NCBI GenBank assembly: GCA_022457155.1
Contig: JAJGOT010000117.1
Location: 585,001 to 649,000 of the forward strand
Direction of reading: 5' to 3'
Origin: Cladopsammia gracilis
Taxonomy: Eukaryota; Cnidaria; Anthozoa; Scleractinia; Dendrophylliidae
Length of the DNA stretch: 64,000 nucleotides
Shown: positions 1-9,963 of the stretch, piece after piece
Position numbering within the stretch: position 1 is the stretch's first letter
How the letters are laid out: each line of letters opens with the position of its first letter
Made by a program: the position numbers and the translations under genes
The notes under the pieces: model-generated
Told to the model about the DNA's origin: nothing
Seen by the model: the letters and a program-made list of their open reading frames with translations, nothing else
The model's database searches: none

Positions 1-427
1 CTGAATATGCAATCAATAACAAATTTTTGTTTAATCTTTCAAATAATACCCGCAAGTCCTGACAGAAATGCCATTGCTGTAAAGACACAATTAAGTTGAT
101 CAAGGCGATTTCAAGAGAAATACTGTCGTGGGGCATATTCCTGAACCGCTTGCCCGAATTTTAAGTCCCGATGATCAAGGACAAAACCATAACTTATATA
201 CAGGCAAAAAGAGGTGAAAGCTGGTGAAAAAAGCGGAGCACCAGGGGGAGTGTCGGTTCAAGGCGGTGGCATTGAACTGCCTTGCAAGTTCTATCGTGTT
301 TAAATAAAGGATCTGCAGAAAATAAAAGTAAAATCTGCAAAGGACTGCAAACGATGATGCTGCTAACGGTATACGTAGGATACATGTATGCGAGAGACCT
401 AACCAGCCAAAAAATGAGAAAAAACAT
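1..427. other. Unassigned AT-rich flank
   Basis: I recognise no gene here. Bases 312-372 are the reverse complement, with few mismatches, of 590-655, which lies inside the neighbouring foldback element, so at least this part belongs to a dispersed repeat. The short ORFs on both strands in this stretch are the two readings of that inverted repeat and are not supported as genes. Confidence 0.5.
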
Positions 428-1045
428 TAACATACAGTGAACTGCAGGGCTGATCTGACTACGTAAGAAAGTAATCTTTGTGAGACACCATCACTATAGA
501 AACCGATAAAGTAGTATCACAACCGTGGACATTTGTTTTGTTGTTATTGCAACTCATCAGCACGGTGAAGCGATCTTACGCAGATTCTACGTATACCGTA
601 GCAGCATTATTGTTTGCGGTCCTTTGCAGATTTTACTTTTATTTTCTATATATTTTGGGACGTACGTATTTACAGATCTGATATGCTCTCAGTTTTCTTT
701 TTGCATGGTTTTACCCATGCGTTTAAATGTTCAGTTCGGCTTTGTCCATCTTTGTGTGACATCTTTGCGACTCTATGGGCTCCTTGTTTCCCGGAACATG
801 TGATGCGGCAACATACGAGTGATTCGGGTAACAAGTGAGTATACTGCGGGTCATTGTGTAATCTATTTGTGTTGGCATTCTTGCTAACATCATTTAGTTC
901 ATCGCTGCACCGTGCTGATGAGTTGCAATAACAACGAAACTGCTGTCCACGATTGCGATCCTACTTTATTGGTACTGTCATGATGGTGTCTCCCAAAGAT
1001 TAATTTTTACATAGTCAGATCAGCCCTGCAGTTCATTGTATGTTA
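428..1045. mobile_element. MITE/foldback-type DNA element with ~140-bp TIRs
   Basis: The left end (428-571) and the right end (903-1045) are inverted copies of each other. Both begin TAACATACA and run through a shared GAACTGCAGGGCTGATCTGAC motif core, with roughly 85 percent identity by eye. No transposase is encoded between them. The exact ends and the target duplication are not resolved, so the superfamily is not assigned. Confidence 0.65.
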
Positions 1046-1689
1046 CTATATACTAAATTGGCCAAAAGGAAAACATACCAAGAGTGAGAAGAGAAATTCG
1101 AAAAGGACAGTAAACTTATAAACACTGGTGATTCTCTTTTGTGTTGATGATAATTAAAAGCAACGTCCAAGTTGAACATAACTCCTTTTATATAATGTAT
1201 TTTCAGGTCAATCCTTAAAACACCCCCATGGGCTTGTATTCGGGGGGGGGGGGTTATTATTGGAAGGAATTTTTTGTTATAAACTAGGAGGACTTATTTT
1301 CGGAGGTTTACGGTATATAGTTTGACGATTGGATCGAGTCCAGCTGAGACCAGCAAACCAAATCGAGTTGTGTTTATTTTGTTCTGAAGTACTAATGCCG
1401 CGCTATGCGGGGCTTTTAACAAACTACTTGGCCCCGGGGGCGGGGGAATTAGCGGGGGTTTAACACCAAACAAATGTTAAATTCCCCGTTAGGTCCCGGG
1501 GGTCGGGGGGCCGGGGTTTCAATTGACTGATGCATAAATGTCTAAAGTCTGTGGCGTGCAAGACTTGAGAGAAAGTGTTTCCGGCATCACGGATATGGGC
1601 GTCTTAGATCCGACTCTCAAAAAGCCGTAGTCTATAATTCCACTGCAGTGAAATCATGAATTCTTGCAGTAGTTAGCAGGACTACGGGG
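1046..1689. other. Unassigned region with homopolymer and G-rich tracts
   Basis: No credible coding region. A run of 12 G is at 1242-1253, and G/C-rich tracts around 1430-1515 contain several GGGG runs. These look like degraded repeat sequence. G-quadruplex formation is possible on composition alone, but nothing else supports a function. Confidence 0.4.
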
Positions 1690-1902
1690 GACACAGTCAA
1701 ATTTCCCTAACCACGCCCAATAGGGGATTTTGACTAGAATTGTTTTTATATAGGGGATTTTGACTAGAATTTTGTTTTTCAAATTGTTTTGAACTTTTTT
1801 TTGAATTTTTTTTGAATTTTTGAGTAATATAGGTGATTTTGAGTATCGAATTTTTTTCAAAAAATTTTTTGATTTTTTTTCAAATTTTTTGGGGAATAGT
1901 CC
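1690..1902. repeat. Dispersed AT-rich repeat, copy 1 (left part)
   Basis: This contains two units of GGGGATTTTGACTAGAATT and long T/A tracts. The same blocks, including a TTTCCCTAACCAAGCCCAAT motif, recur in the same orientation at 5266-5380 and again at 15490-15790. Copies 1 and 2 are the two halves of one repeat that was split by the 3.35-kb element at 1907-5261. Confidence 0.7.
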
Positions 1903-3050
1903 AATTAGGGACTTTCATACCGGGAAGTCTGGGTACTAGTTTAGCGGCTTGTAGGGACAAAATTTCGCGGGAAAATTCAATAACATGGCGGTCCTTCGGG
2001 AGGTGACATAGTTTTACAAACATTTTCATCTGAAATTCGGATGAAAATGTTTGTAACACCATGCCACCATGTGAAAGTTAAGAAAATACACGCTTTCAAG
2101 TTCAGGGATCCGTTTCTCGAAAGACCCGGTAATTACCGGTAATTACATTTCATCAGGGACTTTCATACACAACCCATCGCCTTCAAAAGAGGCGGATAAA
2201 GATGAAATTTGGTGGAAGTCAATCAAAGAAAAGCTCCTCCTGATTAAACTGAATTGTGACAAGATTTGAAAGTAACAAGCTTAAGCCAGTAACTGTGAAA
2301 AAAAACTTATCTCTTAATTTTAACGGGCTTGGACGTCAATTCAATAATATTTTTTACCTTCTTTTAGCGGGTTAAGTTTTCGATGATCTTCTGCCTCTGT
2401 TGTCTTGTAGTCCTGTCACAATTCAAAATATTTTCAACGGCTTTTCTTTGATCGACATATATTATGAAATTTGTATGCCAGAAGTGCTGAAAACTGTATT
2501 ATGTATTTTTAATAGGTCTGAAAATGGATGGGTTGGATATTGAATGTGCGTTTCAACAGCCGGGCCGCACATCCCTACTAAAATATTTTAGGAAATTCCT
2601 TGGTGTGAAAAGTCCACAACTTCGAAATTGTTTCTGTTACCGTGGCTAGAAAGCAAACGTTATAAAGCCAGTTAGCACAGTAGCTCATCACATTATACCG
2701 GCATTAAATTCCGGTGTTTAATACCATAAAATGGCTAGCTCTACAATTGCCTATTTCCCTTTAGTTAGGACTAGCACGTAGCAAAGCGAGTTCTACTGTA
2801 CAAAGATGTGAAATTAAATATTGTATGGACTCGCTTAAGATTATCTATAATACATAGATATCGCCTTCAAAATAACAACGCAAAAAGGACTTGTTGACTT
2901 TAAAATTCGCCGATTATTTTGAAAAAACCGGCTAAGCTCGACAAGGCAGTGTAAGTAGTAGATAAAATATGAGCGGGAGCCGAAGGCCGGCCATTGTAAA
3001 GCTCATACAGATTGGACGCAGTATTTTATCGTACTTGTGAAATGAAACAA

Positions 3051-3751
3051 TGGGCGCTTTCCATTCGGCAGAAATTTCCGGTTCGAGTATTCGGAATTTT
3101 CGGTGGTTGAATGGAACGGACGGAACGGGTTTTATCAAGAGAACATTGCGTGCTCTATTCCAAGGGCATACCGGGCCGAAGTGACATTAAAATGGCGAAC
3201 TTTTTAAATGTTTTCGCGGCCTTAGAACAAGATGATTCCGAAACATTGCTTGTATAAGCGAGCAATTCTGCTTCTATACTAGTCGTTGCTATAGACAAGT
3301 CTGGAGAATAATAATAACAACAATATTTTGAACATAAACTCTCTGCCCCGAGTATCCTTTAAAAAAGGCGGGAACAAAACCGACGAGTAAAACAGACTTT
3401 TACCGAATGTAAACCAGACAAAACTAAACACAGTTGATCTTACCGTTGCCAGTTGCAGCTCCAAAGCACGAGTGATGCAATAATAATTGGAGATCGGTAC
3501 AGAAATACCCACATGATAAAAGACTGTTCGGTCGCCATCTTTCCCGGGTCGTGCACTATAAGTTTAATACATTACGAGGGCCGAGACAAATTACGAATGG
3601 AACACAACAGTTTTGTTAATTCCGGAATTTCCATCAAAGGACAACCTCAAAACGCATTCGTAAAATTTCGGAATTTTCTCCCGAAATTTTTCTGTTCCAT
3701 TGGATTTCCGACCAAAAAGTTCGGAAATTTTGACCGAATGGAAAGCGCCCA
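3051..3751. mobile_element. MITE with TIR TGGGCGCTTTCCATTCGG
   Basis: The 18-bp end at 3051-3068 is found as an exact reverse complement at 3734-3751. Flanking inner sequence is also partly inverted (AAATTTCCG-rich blocks). No gene in the 701-bp unit is credible. No clear target duplication is visible. Confidence 0.65.
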
Positions 3752-4834
3752 ATGAGTAGAGATCTATATGAAAAGTTAATGAATACTAATTTGTTGCCAT
3801 CACCACGTGCAATTTGGTAGAGAACTGGCGTTCGCGCTAGTTTTTCTATCTTTTTGCTGCTACACCGTGCTGACGAGACCCAACCAAAAATGACAGAACA
3901 GATGTCAAAATCGGGTTTTTCCTATCACGATCGCATATTGGTCGGGATTCGGGATTTTCAAGCCAAATCGGGGTAATCCCGACGAAATCGGGATGGTTGG
4001 GCAGTCTGGAAAAGAAATAGAATGCATAATGTACGAAAAATTTAATTCAAAGGTTTATTTTGATGTTCTGCATGTTCAATTTCTAATGTCAGTAGACCCA
4101 CATAAAGTATGACAACAATGACTTAAAACTGATTTTTTATAATGGTTTTGAGGTTAAAGTTTTCATGTGATCTGTTAAGATGTCGGGTAATTTAAAAGAA
4201 ATTAGATAACAGAAATATTAAGACACAATGAACTCCTGTTTTTGAGACAACATTGGTTTATTAAATAAAGAACATAGCTTGGATGTAAAGACTGCACTCA
4301 GCTTTGCTAGCCTACAGGCAGGGATTTGCACCAACCAACCAACCTATCGAAAAATGTCTATGATTTGTAGGAATTTTTTTTGGCGCACAATGAATGCATG
4401 TTATTTTTTTCCTCAGAGTTTACCATGCATGAACTTTAATGCATGAACTAAACCGCCCCCCGCTCAAAAATCAAATGGTTCGCCCCTTATTGTACTGATC
4501 CAGGTCTACAACTGGGAGATCCGGCACCACTCAACGGTTTGTCGTTGTGGTCTTGCTGATATTTTATTTTTAAGAACATCGCTAGCTGCCCTCCATTTGG
4601 CTGTGGCTGGTGGAATATCCACGGAATCAAGACTACAAGGGAAAACATAGACTTTTTCTGACTTGTTTTGAGTTTCTGGACTAGTCTTGGTTACCTTGAT
4701 AATCGATTTATCCTGATTGTTAGTTCTTGTTTTGAACCAGATGTAGAGGCTACGATATCTGCCAGCCACTTTACGCAATCTTCCTTGTTAAATTCTACAC
4801 CTTTCTCCATATTTCTTGAATTTCATTATCACCA

Positions 4835-5063
4835 GGGGACCGTTTCTCGAAACTCCCGGTAACTTTTCGGGCCCGAAGCCAAATATTGAAATCAAAATCT
4901 AAAGAATAAAAGCGCAGGTCCTAGCGAACAAACCAGTCCATTTTGTTTTGCTAACTGATAGTTTTATCGTATTATCTGCAAAACTTTTGAAACCTCGATC
5001 TTCAATGAAAATAAAACAGCTTTCCGGGCCCGGTAATTACCGGGTCTTTCGAGAAACGGCCCC
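4835..5063. mobile_element. Short MITE with GGGRCCGTTTCTCGAAA ends
   Basis: The left end GGGGACCGTTTCTCGAAA (4835-4852) is mirrored by TTTCGAGAAACGGCCCC at 5047-5063, with CCCGGTAA blocks just inside each end. A solo half-copy lies at about 2105-2155 in the opposite arm of the 3.35-kb element, so the unit may be a nested MITE or part of that element's arms. Confidence 0.55.
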
Positions 5064-5111
5064 TGAACTTGAAAGCGTGTATTTTCTTAACTTTCACATG
5101 GTGGCATGGTG

Positions 5112-5154
5112 TTACAAACATTTTCATCTGAATTTCAGATGAAAATGTTTGTAA
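5112..5154. repeat. Perfect 43-nt palindrome (21-bp arms, 1-nt centre)
   Basis: The left arm 5112-5132 is the exact reverse complement of 5134-5154, with a single T between them. The inverted partner at about 2020-2053 is the same palindrome with one or two mismatches. It lies inside the inverted ends of the 3.35-kb element. Confidence 0.85.
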
Positions 5155-5379
5155 AACTATGTCACCTCCCGAAGGACCGCCATGTTATTGAATTTTCCCG
5201 CGAAATTTTGTCCCTACAAGCCGCTAAACTAGTACCCAGACTTCCCGGTATGAAAGTCCCTAATTTCCCTAACCAAGCCCAATAGAGGATTTTGACTAGA
5301 ATTTTGTTTTTCAATTTTTTTTTCAAATTTTTATGAACTTTTTTTTCAATTTTTTTTCAATTTTTGATTTATAGCGGAG

Positions 5380-6230
5380 CACTGGCCTGGCCGAAGGCCA
5401 GGCTGCGCAGCCCCATACTCATAGAACCTGTGCCCGCATTTTTCATGGTCATGACTAGCGGAATGTTTCGCGGGCGCGTGTCTGCAACATGTGTGTCGCG
5501 CAAGGCTAGCTAGCTCGCGGGCGCGTATGACGTCGCAAAACATGCGCGTATAACGCCACATGCGTGGCTACACAGCCGTCAGCTCGGTAAACACTTTTTA
5601 AAGTTTTAAAAAAGATGGATCTTTCGCAGTGTTAGGCGGAGCAGTAAAGTCGTTATTTCCCTGGATTTTTTTTCGCGGTTTGCTACTCAAGACAGGGATA
5701 CTAATTAAGGAATACTCAGAAGCCGCTTTAGTGGGAAAAGAAGAGCTTTCACGGATAAAATCTTGCTCCGAGGAACTTCACAAAATGCAGGAACAATGCG
5801 GGGAGATGCCTTGTTTTTATTACGGATTTCAGAACCGAAGAAGCGGAGTTTTAACGAATTTCCAAGCAGTCTAGTGCTTTAAAGGTAAAATAAATCACAC
5901 TTTTCGATGGGAATTTATGGTGATATCAATTTTTGATTGACTTTTCCTTTGTGTTCTCTTAAGGTTTGGAAACATGTTTATGAAACGTTCAAATTAAGTC
6001 GTGTTGTTATCTTGAATTTCAAACAATAAATGGTACGTGTTCTGCATTTAAACATAAATTAATGGAGATTTGAATAAAATTTTTCGAAAGAAGATTGTGT
6101 TGTCCGTTTTTATGTCTTTGTTCATTCATTACATAGATTAAAAAGCGATTTTATGTAAACAAAACAAGACTTAGATTTTCTGTCTTCACTCCCATCGCCT
6201 TATGCAAATATGTTTGTGTATTTTTGCAAT
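5380..6230. other. Unassigned; GC-rich island with hairpin, then AT-rich DNA
   Basis: 5380-5600 is unusually GC- and CpG-rich for this window and contains an 8-bp hairpin GCCTGGCC/GGCCAGGC near 5393-5411. An 81-residue plus-strand ORF at 5629-5874 follows, but I do not recognise it and see no supporting context. The rest is AT-rich and empty. Confidence 0.4.
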
Positions 6231-6593
6231 GGGACGTTCCATTTTTTATCCGCACCCCCCTATGGAGGGTATATTTTGGTACGGTCCGGATGGGGCCTGT
6301 CGGAATCTGCAATTTGCGTGCTAGGTGAGGGGTTAGGAAACGTTTTTTAAAAGAAACAAGGCTATAGGAATCTGCAATATGAAAAAAATATCCCTGTCGG
6401 AATCTGCGATTTCTATTGAACAGAAATTGCTATGTATTTTGTAGAAGTGATCATTTCTTTTTTACATTGGACCTGTCGGAATCTGACGAAAATCAGTCCT
6501 ATCGGAATCATTAAAATTGAAGTTAAGACCTGTCGGAATCTGACGGAAATCTATCCTTCCATCCCCAGGTGCGGAAAATTTTTGGAACGTCCC
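6231..6593. mobile_element. MITE with inverted ends and internal CCTGTCGGAATCTG repeats
   Basis: GGGACGTTCC near 6231 and its complement ending at 6593 form inverted ends that continue to a GCACC block about 26 bp in. AAT flanks both ends. Inside, the 14-mer CCTGTCGGAATCTG occurs at about 6296, 6393, 6472 and 6529, with further degenerate copies. No coding potential. Confidence 0.6.
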
Positions 6594-6740
6594 AATTTTG
6601 ATTTCCAAATCAGTTTCTCGGGCAATTTTTGACAAACAAAAACTGTATTTTATTCGGAAAGTAGTCGTACTAGTTATTCTAGACAGAAAGAAGTTGTTTT
6701 TGTGAACTTTTGTACGGTCTAAATGTACTGTGCAGAAGGT

Positions 6741-6757
6741 CAGGTAATAGTGTTTTT
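6741..6757. repeat. LINE target-site duplication, 3' side
   Basis: CAGGTAATAGTGTTTTT is identical to 15346-15362 at the other end of the LINE and lies directly next to the A-rich tail, as expected for a target-primed insertion. Confidence 0.85.
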
Positions 6758-7830
6758 TTTTTATTTTTTATTTTTATTTTTACAAAGACGATTACATACA
6801 AGAGAGGATTACATACAAAATTAAATCCTTACGTCCTTCACATTAACATAACAGGTAAACAGTACTGAAAATAAAAGAAAGTGACAATGTAGACTATTAT
6901 CTAAATGAAATCTTTCCATTTTGTACAACAGCGATGGAAGTTATTAGCACGAACAGCAATGTATTTTTCTAATTTAATTTTGTTCCTAACCACAATGAGA
7001 AAATCCGCAAAAAGATATTTACTATTGTTGGTGGCGCAGTTAAATAAAAACTGCTTAGCGATAAGAATTAGATGATTGAGAGTCTCCGACACCTTGTCTA
7101 AGACACCATAGATTATTTCTATTTTTTTAAGCTCGACATGTTTTTTGCACATGGAGTTATACCAATAAGTAAATTCCTGCCAAAAGGCTCTAGCTAGGGG
7201 GCAGTCAACAAAAAGGTGAAGGATAGTCTGCTTTATTGTTTGACAAAAGGGACAAGATGGAGAATTGATCTTTTTCATTTTGTAGAGAAGACTATTAGTA
7301 GGTAGTATATTATGTATTAATTTGTATTGAAACATGGAGAGCTTAACTTCTTTAGTAACGTAAAACGGGAGTGAGTATACTTTTTGTCGTTGTTTTATTA
7401 AAACCTAAATCAAATAATCTTTTTTCAGCTGTTGGCGGAGGAAGCTTTTGATTGTTGGTTAGCATCTTATATAGTTTTGCATGTCAAGGTTTCAATATCA
7501 ATTGCAGGAGTTGAAGATGACTCATTAGGTCTTATTTTAAGCAAATCTTTCCACTTACGGGGAATTGCAGATAAAAGACCATAATATTGTAAAAAGTTGC
7601 ACTCAACATGGAATTTCCGTTGAAAATGGGGGAAGGAGAGAAAGCAATTCTTATGCTGATCTATGAGGTCAGATAACTTCCAGATGCCTTTTTGATGCCA
7701 ATTTCTAAAGTACACAGAGGATTGATCTATTTTAATATTCTTGTTATGCCATATAATTTGATTTAAGACGTCATCTTTCGTTTCAGGATTTTTGCTAGTT
7801 AACTCTTGCCAGTAAATGATCACATCCTTA

Positions 7831-9963
7831 GTAGTATAGGAGGCACCGAATTAACCCCTTTTTTGAAGGGGAATGTCATTATTTTGAAGGGGAAGACATT
7901 AACGTAGATGACGTCATTAGCTATTGTATTTTATCTCATGAATAAAATGCTGTGGAATCTCATTTAAGTGCGGTGGAATAAATTAACGTGAAGTGGAATC
8001 TCATTAACGCCTTACGTGGAGGTGATGGAGATGATGTACACTTGTATCACCTTATTTGGTAATGACAGACACATTTTCAATGACGTTATAAGCGGTGATG
8101 GCTGGTGTAACCAGTTTGACAGGGTTCCTTCCTTCCTTCCTTTATTATTTTCACCACCACCACCACCACAATTCTCTTGTTTTCACCACCACCACCACCA
8201 CCACAACCACCGCCACCACCACCACAATTATCCTCCACCACCACCACCACCACCACAATTCTATTATTTCACCACCACCACCACCACAATTCTCCTCCAC
8301 CACCACCGCCACCACATCGACCCCACATCGACCTCACATCGACCCCACATCGACCTCACATCGACCCTACATCGACCCTACATCGACCCCACATCGACCC
8401 CTCATCGACCCCTCATCGACCCCACATCGACCCCACATCGACCCCACATCGACCCTATATCGATCCCTCATCGACACCATCCTCCTCCTCCTCCTCAATT
8501 CTATTGTTTTCTCCTCCTCCTCCTCCTCAATTCTATTGTTTTCTCCTCCTCCTCCTCCTCCTCCTCCTCAATTCTATTGTTTTCTCCTCCTCCTCCTCCT
8601 CCTCAATTCTATTGTTTTCTCCTCCTCCTCCTCCTCCTCCTCCTCCTCAATTCTATTGTTTTCTCCTCCTCCTCCTCCTCCTCCTCAATTCTATTGTTTT
8701 CTCCTCCTCCTCCTCCTCCTCAATTCTATTGTTTTCTCCTCCTCCTCCTCCTCCTCAATCCTATTGTTTTCACCTCCTCCTCCTCCACCTCCTCCTCCTC
8801 CTCCTCCTCCTCCTCCTCCTCCTCAATTCTATTGTTTTCACCTCCTCCTCCTCCTCAATTCTATTGTTTTCACCTCCTCCTCCTCCTCCTGGATCTACAG
8901 GCTAAGAGAAAGTATTTGTGGTAATGCTGCCTGTAGATCCAGGAGGAGGAGGAGGAGGAGGTGAAAACAATAGAATTGAGGAGGAGGAGGGGGTGAAAAC
9001 AATAGAATTGAGGAGGAGGAGGAGGAGGAGGTGGAGGAGGAGGAGGTGAAAACAATAGGATTGAGGAGGAGGAGGAGGAGGAGAAAACAATAGAATTGAG
9101 GAGGAGGAGGAGGAGGAGAAAACAATAGAATTGAGGAGGAGGAGGAGGAGGAGAAAACAATAGAATTGAGGAGGAGGAGGAGGAGAAAACAATAGAATTG
9201 AGGAGGAGGAGGAGGAGGAGGAGGAGGAGAAAACAATAGAATTGAGGAGGAGGAGGAGGAGAAACAATAGAATTGAGGAGGAGGAGGAGGATGGTGTCGA
9301 TGAGGGGTCGATATAGGGTCGATGTGGGGTCGATGTGGGGTCGATGTGGGGTCGATGAGGGGTCGATGAGGGGTCGATGTGGGGTCGATGTGGGGTCGAT
9401 GTGGGGTCGATGTAGGGTCGATGTAGGGTCGATGTGAGGTCGATGTGGGGTCGATGTGAGGTCGATGTGGGGTCGATGTGGTGGCGGTGGTGGTGGAGGA
9501 GAATTGTGGTGGTGGTGGTGGTGAAATAATAGAATTGTGGTGGTGGTGGTGGTGGTGGAGGATAATTGTGGTGGTGGTGGCGGTGGTTGTGGTGGTGGTG
9601 GTGGTGGTGAAAACAAGAGAATTGTGGTGGTGGTGGTGGTGAAAATAATAAAGGAAGGAAGGAAGGAACCCTGTCAAACTGGTTACACCAGCCATCACCG
9701 CTTATAACGTCATTGAAAATGTGTCTGTCATTACCAAATAAGGTGATACAAGTGTACATCATCTCCATCACCTCCACGTAAGGCGTTAATGAGATTCCAC
9801 TTCACGTTAATTTATTCCACCGCACTTAAATGAGATTCCACAGCATTTTATTCATGAGATAAAATACAATAGCTAATGACGTCATCTACGTTAATGTCTT
9901 CCCCTTCAAAATAATGACATTCCCCTTCAAAAAAGGGGTTAATTCGGTGCCTCCTATACTACT
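7831..9963. mobile_element. Giant palindromic foldback element built from ordered satellites
   Basis: The two ~1.05-kb arms (about 7831-8893 and 8932-9963) are near-identical inverted copies that meet at CTGGATCTACAGG and its complement around a ~28-nt centre. ATCCTTA flanks both ends (7824-7830 and 9964-9970), and the LINE coding sequence stops and resumes across it, so it is a genuine insertion. Each arm is, in order: ~300 bp of unique sequence, (CCA)n-type blocks, an 11-bp ATCGACCCCAC minisatellite, then CTC-repeat blocks separated by an AATTCTATTGTTTT spacer. Repeat counts differ between the arms. The long ORFs here are repeat translations and are not genes. The superfamily is unknown. 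Confidence 0.88.
8310..8475. repeat. 11-bp ATCGACCCCAC minisatellite (left arm)
   Basis: About 15 tandem units of ATCGACCCCAC with ATCGACCTCAC, ATCGACCCTAC and ATCGACCCCTC variants. The mirror array is at about 9294-9482 in the right arm. Confidence 0.85.

Larger units (their letters stand above)
1907..5261. mobile_element. 3.35-kb DNA element with ~235-bp inverted ends and AATT target duplication
   Basis: The left end (1907-2145) starts AGGGACTTTCATACCGGG and is repeated in inverted orientation at 5028-5261. AATT occurs immediately outside both ends (1903-1906 and 5262-5265), and the outside sequence reads as one interrupted AT-rich repeat, which supports a real insertion. The interior holds two smaller inverted-repeat elements (3051-3751, 4835-5063) and no recognisable transposase, so it is non-autonomous or badly decayed. 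The superfamily is unknown. A 4-bp target duplication narrows the options but is not decisive. Confidence 0.65.

Noticed and set aside
194..838. Short ORFs sharing a SSIIVC-PLQILLLFS sequence on opposite strands
   Set aside because: They are the two arms of an inverted repeat, and the resemblance is DNA-level.
1242..1253. G12 tract as a functional G-quadruplex
   Set aside because: Composition only; no conserved context, and homopolymers of G or C are frequent in this window's repeats.
8310..8475. CRISPR-like array
   Set aside because: Short 11-bp tandem units without unique spacers in a eukaryotic context: a minisatellite.
8016..9777. Six long ORFs (242-302 codons) rich in Pro, Ser, His, Thr or Leu
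   Set aside because: They are translations of CCA, CTC and ATCGACCCCAC satellites in all frames of a palindrome. Mirror-image ORFs on both strands have the same sequence.
7831..9963. Palindrome as a pure assembly or chimeric-read artefact
   Set aside because: Not excluded, but a TSD at both ends, interruption of a continuous LINE gene and different repeat counts in the two arms favour a real insertion.
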